From CBDVAK01 sp965371945 (lineage in GTDB: Bacteria > Pseudomonadota > Gammaproteobacteria > Competibacterales > JAHEDQ01): 22,253 nt of DNA. Under the pieces are notes generated by a model, which saw nothing but the letters and a program-made list of their open reading frames with translations, searched no databases and was not told the DNA's origin. Shown one piece after another: positions 15,499-22,253 of the stretch (positions within the stretch are counted from its first letter, which is position 1; each line of letters starts with the position of its first letter). The translations under genes were made by a program, and so were the position numbers. The stretch lies in the NCBI GenBank assembly GCA_965371945.1, contig CBDVAK010000017.1:1-22253 (forward strand), read 5' to 3'.

Positions 15499-15511
15499 GG
15501 TGACCGTCACC
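15499..15511. promoter_or_regulatory. Perfect 13-base dyad upstream of the RAM-domain gene
   Basis: GGTGAC and GTCACC flank a single central base, about 90 bases before the start of the RAM-domain gene. It has the form of a small operator but its binding protein is unknown. Confidence 0.3.
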
Positions 15512-15579
15512 GTTGGAATCCCACGGACCCATCGATTTTAGTCTGCAGTTCTCATCAGTGCGCTGTCGTTGCTTGGTGG

Positions 15580-15610
15580 CTATCGGCGCATCGGATCAGC
15601 GCCACGATAG
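15580..15610 (-). terminator. Hairpin downstream of slt
   Basis: CTATCG-GCGC and GCGCCACGATAG pair with a 2-base bulge immediately downstream of the slt stop codon (minus strand). No T-run follows. Confidence 0.35.
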
Positions 15611-15614
15611 ACGC

Positions 15615-17543
15615 TCAGGAAGTCTTCGTGTCCTCGCGCACCGGAACCGGTTGCATCTGTCGGCGCAGGAATCCAGGCTCCGATTTGAGCCTGTGCTGGT
15701 AGATGACACTGTATTCCATGACCTTGCGGAGGTAGTTCCGCGTTTCATGGTATGGAACGGTCTCTACCCAGACATCGGCAGGCAGCGGCGCACTTTCGGG
15801 TAGCCACGCGTTGACTCGCCGAGGTCCCGCATTGTAGGCGGCGGTAGCCAGCAGCGCCCTGCCCTGGAGGTCGTTGCGCGAAGTTTTCAGATAGCTTGAT
15901 CCGAGGCGGATGTTGGTATCCGCGTCCAGCAGTTGTTTGCTGCCGGTGTAGTGCAGCTTCAGTTCCCTGGCCACCCGTTTGGCGGTTGCAGGTAGTAGCT
16001 GCATCAAACCCAATGCCCCGGCACTGGAGCGCGCGTCGCTGCGGAAGATGCTTTCCTGGCGCAGGATTGCGTAGACCCATTCCGGTTCAATGTCTTCGCG
16101 CTTTGCGGCGGCGATGATTCTGTCCCGGTAAGGCAGTGGAAAGCGTAGGTCGAGGTCATTCCAGTCACGGGCCCGGGCTACGCTGGCGATGGCCTCGGAA
16201 TCCCAGCCCCAGCCGGCGGCAATGGTGGCGGCTGCTTTCATGGTGGCAGCGTCTGCCCCCTTGAAGTGGTGCCACCATTCCCGCCTCGCTTCCTGCAGGC
16301 GCCCGAGCAGGAACAGTTCTCTGGCCCGCTCTATGCCCTCCGCTTTCAATTCGGTTTCAACCAGCGCCGAATCGAATTGCATGGGTTGATGCCGAAGCGT
16401 GTAGGGTTCACCGATACGGTCAGCGGCAAGGAAGCCGTAGTAGCTGCGTTGAGTCGCCAGACCGGCGTACAGGGTTCGAGCACTGTCACCGTGACCCGTC
16501 AACTCCAAAGCGCGGGCTCGCCAGTATCGCCAGCGCGGGTTGTCGCGCTGTTCGGCAGGCATCGCATCGATGCGATCGATTACCGCCGGCCAATCCCCGT
16601 CACGCATCGAGGTACGTACCATCCATTCGCGAACGCTGTCAGTTTGCAGGCGTTGCGGGATTTCCTCGAGACGCCGCTGCGCGCTGGCATCACCGCGGCT
16701 GGCCAGATACAGCGCCAGCTTGCGCTCCAGCAACAGGCGCTGCTGTGCTGGAAGCTGGTAGCGTGGTGCCAGTCGGTCCAGGGCGGCAGCGGCTGCTGGT
16801 GAATCGTGGTTCGCCCAACTATCGAGTACCTGCATCACGATCCTGATGCGTTGGGGGTTGTCCGCTGACAACGCCTGCTCATCGAGCAGTAGCGCGGGGT
16901 TGCGTCGTACCTTTAACCACTGATCGACGTAGCGCCGCTGGTTGGCAGGAACGAATTTGCGCAAGTATTTGGCCAGGCCAAGTTCGTTGGCGACCATCGC
17001 CAGCTCGATGCGCTGCCATGCAAGGTGGGTACTGATGCCTCCCTCGCTTTGCCAGATATCGAAGATGGGATCACAGGCATCTGGTCTCGAACTGCCGTGC
17101 AGCCAGAGCGCGGGCACGCCTGTCAGCGCCTTCTGCCGATTGCCGGTTCGATAGAGGGCCAGCAATTGCCTGCATTGCTGCGAGATCCCGTAGCCGTCCC
17201 GGTAGGCTCGCAGGAAAGCTTGCCAGCGTTTCCGCCCTGCCAGCTGACGCAGCCAGGCTCCGCGCAATTTTGCCGCCACGGGTTGCCCGCTGTGTTCAGC
17301 CAAAAACGCTTCGACCTCCGAGTCGGGCGCCTGGTCCAGGCGTACCATCAGATCATAGCGCTGCAGATAGGGGTAAAGAGGGTAGTCCCTCAGGGTTGCG
17401 GCAAGTGCATGGTAACGCGACCGGTCACCGCCCTGTACAGCCTGTTCCGCTGCCAGAAAAACGTTGCGATGGGAAGCGGTCGGTGAGGCCACGGCCGCGA
17501 ACGCATACCCCAGCGGCAGCAACAGCACGGCCAGGTGGAGCAT
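15615..17543 (-). CDS. slt: Soluble lytic murein transglycosylase Slt
   Basis: A periplasmic Slt70-type enzyme that cleaves the MurNAc-GlcNAc bond of peptidoglycan to 1,6-anhydro products. The 642 residues match the usual size (645 in E. coli). A signal peptide occupies about 1-20. Residues 30-450 form the alpha-helical superhelical U and linker domains. The catalytic domain has the active-site Glu497 in RQESIFRSDARSSAGALGLMQLLPATA-type sequence (positions 495-521), then AAYNAGPRRV and the PYHETRNYLRKVM segment. The ATG at 17543 has no strong ribosome site, but it gives a proper signal peptide. It lies 32 bases downstream of a second, smaller transglycosylase gene on the same strand, so the two are likely an operon. 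Confidence 0.94.
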   Translation of the reverse strand: MLHLAVLLLPLGYAFAAVASPTASHRNVFLAAEQAVQGGDRSRYHALAATLRDYPLYPYLQRYDLMVRLDQAPDSEVEAFLAEHSGQPVAAKLRGAWLRQLAGRKRWQAFLRAYRDGYGISQQCRQLLALYRTGNRQKALTGVPALWLHGSSRPDACDPIFDIWQSEGGISTHLAWQRIELAMVANELGLAKYLRKFVPANQRRYVDQWLKVRRNPALLLDEQALSADNPQRIRIVMQVLDSWANHDSPAAAAALDRLAPRYQLPAQQRLLLERKLALYLASRGDASAQRRLEEIPQRLQTDSVREWMVRTSMRDGDWPAVIDRIDAMPAEQRDNPRWRYWRARALELTGHGDSARTLYAGLATQRSYYGFLAADRIGEPYTLRHQPMQFDSALVETELKAEGIERARELFLLGRLQEARREWWHHFKGADAATMKAAATIAAGWGWDSEAIASVARARDWNDLDLRFPLPYRDRIIAAAKREDIEPEWVYAILRQESIFRSDARSSAGALGLMQLLPATAKRVARELKLHYTGSKQLLDADTNIRLGSSYLKTSRNDLQGRALLATAAYNAGPRRVNAWLPESAPLPADVWVETVPYHETRNYLRKVMEYSVIYQHRLKSEPGFLRRQMQPVPVREDTKTS

Positions 17544-17575
17544 GACGGTGCCAATGGCACCCGACGATGGTTTGC

Positions 17576-18208
17576 TTACGAGTCTCGATATTGAGCGTAA
17601 AATTTTTGTACTCGCTTGACGTAGGTCTGGGTTTCCTGGTACGGCGGTATGGCATAGCCATATCGCCTGACTGCATTTTCGCCTGCATTATAGGCGGCCA
17701 GGGCCAGAGGTACATCATTGAATTCGTCGAGCAGGTCACGCAGGTAGCGGGCTCCACCAATGACGTTCTGAATAGGATCCCGACGGTTGCGAACGCCGTA
17801 GCGTACTGCTGTGGCCGGCATCAACTGCATCAGCCCCACCGCACCTTTGTTTGATACGGCATCGGCATTGAATGCCGATTCAGCCCGTATGACTGCACGC
17901 ACCAGATGGGGATCGAGATCGAGCGCGCGCGAGACCCGGTCGATGGTATAGCGGATTCGGTCGAACCCGGTTTTGTCGGCGGGTGAACGCAGGGAAGCCA
18001 ACAGCATGTTCCGAGTTGCAGGCGCGGACCGGGCGGCTGCCGATCCGGGCTTGGTCCGTGCCAGCAATTGATAGCGATTGTCGTCGGGGATGTTGCTGAT
18101 GTGGCGAACGCCATCTTCATCCACGAAGGTGTAGACGTCAGCGACAGCGAACCCGGTGACAAGCATCATCGAGATGGCGGAAATCAAGCCGATATTCCTG
18201 GTCGCCAT
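17576..18208 (-). CDS. Small periplasmic lytic transglycosylase with DUF4124 domain
   Basis: A 210-residue protein with a signal peptide (cleavage after AVA, residue 23), an N-terminal DUF4124-like segment (DVYTFVDEDGVRHISN, from residue 24) and a goose-lysozyme-like SLT domain. The active-site Glu110 sits in IRAESAFNADAVSNKGAVGLMQLMP, positions 107-131, followed by ARYLRDLLDEF and ALAAYNAGENAV. ATG 18208 has AGGG just upstream; the frame is open back to 18289 but that part is not like a signal peptide. Related proteins occur with type II/IV secretion or polysaccharide systems. Here it precedes slt and is divergent from the polysaccharide precursor genes. Confidence 0.9.
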   Translation of the reverse strand: MATRNIGLISAISMMLVTGFAVADVYTFVDEDGVRHISNIPDDNRYQLLARTKPGSAAARSAPATRNMLLASLRSPADKTGFDRIRYTIDRVSRALDLDPHLVRAVIRAESAFNADAVSNKGAVGLMQLMPATAVRYGVRNRRDPIQNVIGGARYLRDLLDEFNDVPLALAAYNAGENAVRRYGYAIPPYQETQTYVKRVQKFYAQYRDS

Positions 18209-18432
18209 ATCCCTGTGGTCTCCTGGCTGCTGCGGATGCCTCCGATTATCGGTGGCAGGTGAGCCGGTAGCCAGTGTGAAAATTCGCAAATCAATGGAGG
18301 AAGGATACCATTGTGACGTGCCACGGGAAGCGCAGGATTCTTACCGGGATTGGGCAACGCACCACTATGCCTCGACCTGCCTGGTCTGTCACCATGGCAT
18401 TCCGGCAAGGGCTACAGCAGGCTCTGAAAGCA
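18209..18432. promoter_or_regulatory. Divergent region between transglycosylase and epimerase genes
   Basis: On the minus strand GATAAT (18250-18245) is a good -10 candidate 37 bases before the transglycosylase ATG, with only a weak -35 (TGGCTA). On the plus strand GGAGGAAGG (18296-18304) is an unusually strong ribosome site 8 bases before GTG 18313, which opens a frame running into the epimerase. Confidence 0.4.
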
Positions 18433-19404
18433 ATGAAGATTCTGGTGACCGGAGGGGCAGGGTTCATCGGCTCACATCTGGTGGACGCGCTGCTTGGGTA
18501 CGGGCACTGCATCGTGGTTCTGGACGACCTGTCTACCGGCGTGCGTGCGAATCTTCCGACGGTGCATCCGTTACTCGAATTTCTCGAGGGTGACATTCGT
18601 GATGCGGGCATGGTGACGCGATGCATAGAGGGCGTCGATGCGGTGGTTCACCTGGCGGCGATCGCATCCGTGCAGGCCTCCGTGGAACAGCCCTCTGCCA
18701 CACACGCCGTCAACTTCGGTGGCACGCTGTGCCTGCTTGAAGCGGCACGACAGGCCGGTGTCGCCCGCTTCGTCTACGCTTCCTCAGCGGCTGTCTATGG
18801 GGACACGATCACTCTGCCTGTACCCGAGCAATGTCCTCCCAACCCTTTGACGCCTTATGCCACCGACAAGCTGGCCGGTGAGCACTACCTGGGTTTCTAC
18901 AGGCGCCAGTTCGGAATCGACAGCCGCATATTTCGCTTTTTCAACGTATATGGACCCCGTCAGGACCCGGGGTCACCCTATTCCGGGGTCATCAGCCTGT
19001 TTTGTAACGCGGTTTGCAGGGATCAGCCGGTGAATGTGTACGGCGATGGCGAACAGACCCGGGACTTCGTCTATGTCGGTGACCTGGTGCGGTGCCTGGT
19101 GGCGGCGCTGGGCAGAGGCAGCGCCCAAGTCTGCAACATCGGAACGGGCTGCGGGGTTTCGCTCAACGCATTGTTGGAAACGCTGGAGAAAATCGAGGGT
19201 CGCCCCATACGCCGTCGCCAGCAAGCGGCCCGCAGTGGAGACATCCGTCATTCTCTGGCCGATATCGACAGACTGCGGGAGCAGTATGGCTGGATACCAG
19301 ACACCTCGTTGGCAACCGGTTTGAGCAAACTGTTGGACTGGATGCGGGATGGACGCGACCCTGTCGCCGGGGTAGAGACTATGAGCGGCGAAACCGCACG
19401 ATAA
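18433..19404 (+). CDS. NAD-dependent nucleotide-sugar epimerase/dehydratase (UDP-glucose 4-epimerase-like)
   Basis: An extended short-chain dehydrogenase acting on a nucleotide sugar. The NAD-binding motif GGAGFIGSH is at 7-15, HLAAIASV at about 73-80, Ser in YASSAAVYGD (115-124), and the YxxxK pair Tyr142/Lys146 in TPYATDK. RFFNVYGPRQ and GDGEQTRDFVYVGDLV are typical of epimerases such as GalE/WbpP. The substrate is not certain. ATG 18433 gives 323 residues starting MKILVTGG, as in homologues, but its own ribosome site is weak. GTG 18313, 40 codons upstream in frame, has a strong one, so an N-terminal extension cannot be excluded. The TAA stop overlaps the small palindrome at 19404, and manC follows after 42 bases; the three genes probably form a polysaccharide precursor operon. 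Confidence 0.88.
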   Translation: MKILVTGGAGFIGSHLVDALLGYGHCIVVLDDLSTGVRANLPTVHPLLEFLEGDIRDAGMVTRCIEGVDAVVHLAAIASVQASVEQPSATHAVNFGGTLCLLEAARQAGVARFVYASSAAVYGDTITLPVPEQCPPNPLTPYATDKLAGEHYLGFYRRQFGIDSRIFRFFNVYGPRQDPGSPYSGVISLFCNAVCRDQPVNVYGDGEQTRDFVYVGDLVRCLVAALGRGSAQVCNIGTGCGVSLNALLETLEKIEGRPIRRRQQAARSGDIRHSLADIDRLREQYGWIPDTSLATGLSKLLDWMRDGRDPVAGVETMSGETAR

Positions 19405-19425
19405 GGCGATTGACAGAAATCGCCT
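19404..19425. repeat. 22-bp mini-palindrome, remnant of the intergenic repeat family
   Basis: AGGCGATT and AATCGCCT flank six bases. The right 16 bases (19410-19425) are identical to the right end of the palindrome at 7113-7320 (7305-7320). The left end overlaps the stop TAA of the epimerase, giving TAAGGCGAT as at 30-38. It looks like a unit in which the interior has been lost, leaving the two ends joined, or a minimal form. Confidence 0.7.
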
Positions 19426-19446
19426 GGACCTGACAGGAAACCTTCA

Positions 19447-20877
19447 ATGATACGCCCAGTGATACTATCGGGTGGCAGTGGTACACGCCTGTGGCCGTTG
19501 TCGCGGACGCAATACCCCAAACAGTTCTTGCCCCTGACCGGCGAGGTCAGTTTGCTGCAACAGACCCTGGCACGATCTGCGGCCATTCCCTCGGCATCGG
19601 CGCCGATATTGGTCTGCAATCAGGAGCACAGGTTTCTGGTTGCCGAACAACTGCGTGACACCGAGATCGACGCGGAGGCGATTCTGCTTGAGCCGGTCGG
19701 GCGCAACACTGCGCCGGCAGTGACTGCGGCAGCGCTGCAAGCTACCCGGGATGGAGACGATCCGCTGTTGCTGGTGTTGCCATCGGACCATCTGCTGGCT
19801 GACCAGGAAGCGTTTTGTACCGCTGTCGATCAGGCCGCCAATGCAGCGCTGCAAGGCTATCTGATGACTTTCGGAATTCGCCCGACCAGCGCAGAAACCG
19901 GGTACGGATACATCGCGGTAGGTGCGCCAATGGCTACCGACAACGCCTTTGCGGTCGCGCGTTTCGTAGAGAAACCAGACCGTGAGACCGCTTGCGAGTA
20001 TGTCGACAGCGGGGACTATGTGTGGAACAGCGGCATGTTTTTGTTCCGGGCGAGCGTGTGGCTGCAGGAACTGGAACAGCATGCGCCCAGGATTCTGGAG
20101 GCGGTGCAGGAGTCGTGGTCCGGTGCGGACCGGGATCTCGACTTTGTTCGTCTGCAGCAATCACCCTTCGAGCGCTGTCCGGACGATTCGGTCGATTATG
20201 CGGTCATGGAACGCACCGACCGGGCCGCGGTGGTCCCGTTGGATGCGGGTTGGAACGATATCGGCTCCTGGGGTGCGTTGTGGGAGGTATCCGCCAAGGA
20301 TGCCGAAGGCAACACGCTGCAGGGTGACGTAGTTGCGCAGGATACCCGCAACTGCCTGGTGCGCTCCGACACCCGGCTGGTAGCGACATTGGGGGTGGAA
20401 AACCTGATCGTGGTGGAAACCGCGGATGCTGTTCTGGTCGCCAGCCGTGATCGCATCCAGGACATCAAGTCACTGGTAACCTCGCTCAAAAACGAGCAAC
20501 GCCGCGAAGCCGTTGAGCATCGCAAGGTCTATCGCCCCTGGGGTAGCTACGATGCCGTCGACTATGGCCACCGGTTTCAGGTGAAACGTATCACGGTACG
20601 CCCGGGGGGCAAGCTGTCTTTGCAAATGCACCACCATCGCGCCGAGCATTGGGTGGTCGTCAAGGGTACCGCGAAAGTGGTTTGTGGTGACCGCGTCAAG
20701 CTGCTCACCGAAGACCAGTCTACCTACATCCCGGTGGGGGAAAAACACCGTCTTGAGAATCCGGGGCAAATTCCCCTGGAGCTGATCGAAATACAGTCCG
20801 GCAGTTATCTTGGAGAAGACGATATCGTGCGTTTCGAGGATGTATACGGTCGTGAGCAGGGCCAGGCCGATGGCTGA
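19447..20877 (+). CDS. manC: Mannose-1-phosphate guanylyltransferase / mannose-6-phosphate isomerase
   Basis: A bifunctional type II enzyme (AlgA/ManC/XanB type) of 476 residues. The N-terminal nucleotidyltransferase (about 1-290) makes GDP-mannose from mannose-1-phosphate and GTP and shows GGSGTRLWPLSR (9-20) with PKQF and the FVEKP signature (173-177). The C-terminal cupin domain (about 345-470) is the phosphomannose isomerase part, with YRPWGSYD, QMHHHRAEHWVVV with its metal-binding histidines, and GSYLGEDDIVRFED. ATG 19447 has AGGAAA about 8 bases upstream. It overlaps the start of manB by 8 bases, so the two are translationally coupled. GDP-mannose feeds exopolysaccharide or O-antigen synthesis. 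Confidence 0.95.
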   Translation: MIRPVILSGGSGTRLWPLSRTQYPKQFLPLTGEVSLLQQTLARSAAIPSASAPILVCNQEHRFLVAEQLRDTEIDAEAILLEPVGRNTAPAVTAAALQATRDGDDPLLLVLPSDHLLADQEAFCTAVDQAANAALQGYLMTFGIRPTSAETGYGYIAVGAPMATDNAFAVARFVEKPDRETACEYVDSGDYVWNSGMFLFRASVWLQELEQHAPRILEAVQESWSGADRDLDFVRLQQSPFERCPDDSVDYAVMERTDRAAVVPLDAGWNDIGSWGALWEVSAKDAEGNTLQGDVVAQDTRNCLVRSDTRLVATLGVENLIVVETADAVLVASRDRIQDIKSLVTSLKNEQRREAVEHRKVYRPWGSYDAVDYGHRFQVKRITVRPGGKLSLQMHHHRAEHWVVVKGTAKVVCGDRVKLLTEDQSTYIPVGEKHRLENPGQIPLELIEIQSGSYLGEDDIVRFEDVYGREQGQADG

Positions 20878-22253
20878 AACCATGCGCCCACTGTCTGCGG
20901 ATCCCGGTTGTTTCAAAGCCTATGACATCCGCGGGCGAATGCCCACCGAGCTCAACGACGATATTGCCTACCGGGTCGGCCGCGCTTTTGTGGCTTTGAC
21001 CGGTGCGAGTTCGGTGGTCGTCGGCCATGATATCCGCCACAGTAGCGTGCCGCTGTCCGCGGCCCTGGGACAGGGTCTGATGGAAGCTGGTGCGAATGTC
21101 TTCGATATCGGCTTGTGCGGTACCGAGGAAGTCTACTTTGCCACATTTGATGGTGGTTTCGACGGTGGCATCATGGTGACCGCCAGCCACAACCCTGCGG
21201 ATTTCAATGGCATGAAGCTGGTCTCACACCAGGCCAGGCCGATCAGCAGCGACACGGGACTGTATGAAATCCGCGATCGGGTGATATCCGGACAGTTCGA
21301 GTCGGCGGCGAAAGCCGGCTCGTGGCATCTGCTTGAGGGCGCCCGCGAGCGGTTCGTGGACCATCTGCTCGGCTATGTCCAAGCGGCCGACCTGCAGCCG
21401 CTGAGAATTGTGGTCAACCCCGGCAATGGTTGCGCCGGGCTGGTGCTGGATGAGCTTGAGTCGCGGTTGCCGTTCGAACTGATCAAGGTTCACTACCAGC
21501 CTGACGGAGACTTCCCGAACGGCATTCCCAATCCGTTGTTGCCGGAGCGCCGCCAGGCGACTGCAAACGCGGTCATCCGGCACCAGGCGGACCTGGGTCT
21601 TGCCTGGGATGGTGATTTCGACCGCTGCTTTTTCTTCGACGAAAAAGGTACGTTCATCGAAGGCTACTATCTGGTCGGACTGCTTGCTGAACAGACTCTG
21701 AAACGTGATCCGGGTGCGGCGATTGTCTATGACCCGAGACTTGTCTGGAACACGGAAAGCGTCGTGCGGGAGTACGGGGGCCGGTGCGAGTTGAGTCGTT
21801 CCGGTCACTCATTCATCAAGCAGAAGATGCGCGAGACCGATGCCGCGTATGGTGGTGAAATGAGCGCTCACCACTACTTCCGGAAGTTTGCCTATTGCGA
21901 CAGTGGGATGATTCCCTGGCTGCTGGTCGCAGAACTCGTCGGCACCCGTGGCGTCGGCCTTTCGAAGTTGGTGGATGCCTCTATGGAGGCCTATCCGTGC
22001 AGCGGGGAGATCAATTTCCGGGTGGCGGACAGTAGCCGAACCATGGCAAGGGTACTGGAACACTATGAACCCGAGCGACCCAGGGTGGAACGTATCGATG
22101 GCATCAGCCTGACGTTCGATACCTGGCGCCTCAACCTCAGGGCGTCGAATACCGAACCGCTGATCCGGCTCAATCTGGAAACACGCGGCGACCGCGAGGC
22201 CGTTGCCCGGCATCTGGCCCGGTTGCGGGAGCTGATCGAGGAGCCGGGCGAGC
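20870..22253 (+). CDS. manB: Phosphomannomutase/phosphoglucomutase, 3' end cut by window edge
   Basis: An alpha-D-phosphohexomutase (ManB/CpsG type) that converts mannose-6-phosphate to mannose-1-phosphate for ManC. All four active-site motifs are present: phosphoserine loop TASHNP with Ser106, metal loop DGDFDR (247-252), sugar-specificity loop GGEMSAHH (from 328) and phosphate-binding RASNTEP (424-430). The reading frame is open to the last base, giving 461 residues; E. coli CpsG is 456, so only a few residues should be missing. ATG 20870 lies inside the manC 3' end with AGG upstream; ATG 20882 is an alternative. Phosphoglucomutase activity is also possible, since the family is often dual. 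Confidence 0.94.
   Translation, partial: MAETMRPLSADPGCFKAYDIRGRMPTELNDDIAYRVGRAFVALTGASSVVVGHDIRHSSVPLSAALGQGLMEAGANVFDIGLCGTEEVYFATFDGGFDGGIMVTASHNPADFNGMKLVSHQARPISSDTGLYEIRDRVISGQFESAAKAGSWHLLEGARERFVDHLLGYVQAADLQPLRIVVNPGNGCAGLVLDELESRLPFELIKVHYQPDGDFPNGIPNPLLPERRQATANAVIRHQADLGLAWDGDFDRCFFFDEKGTFIEGYYLVGLLAEQTLKRDPGAAIVYDPRLVWNTESVVREYGGRCELSRSGHSFIKQKMRETDAAYGGEMSAHHYFRKFAYCDSGMIPWLLVAELVGTRGVGLSKLVDASMEAYPCSGEINFRVADSSRTMARVLEHYEPERPRVERIDGISLTFDTWRLNLRASNTEPLIRLNLETRGDREAVARHLARLRELIEEPGE

Noticed and set aside
18294..18593. Open frame starting MEEGYHCDVPREAQ with a CxxCHH motif, possibly a small haem protein
   Set aside because: It continues out of frame through the epimerase coding sequence, loses any domain pattern after the motif, and its ATG overlaps the ribosome site itself.
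1..22253. CRISPR arrays, tRNA/rRNA genes, integrases or insertion sequences
   Set aside because: No regularly spaced direct repeats, cloverleaf-like sequences, rRNA segments or transposase-like proteins were recognised; the repeats seen are palindromic and carry no transposase.

Overview
The window looks like a chromosomal segment of a free-living or symbiotic gammaproteobacterium of moderately high GC. The support is a set of gamma-type genes: a BarA/GacS-type hybrid kinase divergent from cysM (I recall gacS and cysM lying close together in Pseudomonas), rsmJ, a DUF1820 gene, pdxJ, a large soluble lytic transglycosylase and a ydbH/ynbE/ydbL-like unit. The species cannot be fixed from sequence alone. 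No tRNA, rRNA, CRISPR array, integrase or transposase was seen.

Layout. 1-260: a 159-bp nested palindrome, then the pdxJ promoter region. 263-997: pdxJ (+). 1043-3872: a two-gene phosphorelay (-), a BarA-like hybrid kinase followed by a separate overlapping Hpt protein. 3987-7982 (+): cysM, a YdbH-like AsmA-type envelope protein and a lipoprotein that fuses YnbE-like and YdbL-like parts. 8028-8807 (+): a DEDDy 3'-5' exonuclease. 8953-11533 (+): an ExeA/PEP-CTERM-locus-type ATPase and a WcaJ-type undecaprenyl-phosphate sugar transferase. 11847-12635 (+): a secreted trypsin-like protease. 12684-14620 (-): a class I DAHP synthase gene overlapping rsmJ by 4 nt. 14763-15107 (+): DUF1820. 15134-15409 (-): a stand-alone Lrp/AsnC effector domain. 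15615-18208 (-): two lytic transglycosylases. 18433 to the right edge (+): a nucleotide-sugar epimerase, manC and manB (manB runs off the window).

How the genes fit together. The right end makes precursors for a mannose-containing exopolysaccharide: ManB gives mannose-1-phosphate, ManC gives GDP-mannose, and the epimerase acts on a UDP-sugar. The WcaJ-type enzyme at 10.1-11.5 kb would start repeat-unit assembly on undecaprenyl phosphate, and the adjacent ATPase belongs to a family found in exopolysaccharide/exosortase loci. No polymerase, flippase, glycosyltransferase or exosortase is present, so the pathway is scattered. The YdbH-like and YnbE/YdbL-like pair is probably an envelope lipid-transport system, and the two transglycosylases remodel peptidoglycan.

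The most unusual feature is a set of intergenic palindromes (32-190, 7113-7320, 11531-11695 and a 22-bp remnant at 19404-19425). Three or all four abut a stop codon. They share either a central core (ATAGCrCAACTATkCGC) or a terminal sequence (AGGCGATTTCTGTCAA-like). A separate 27-bp hairpin between pdxJ and the Hpt gene supplies the stop codons of both convergent genes.
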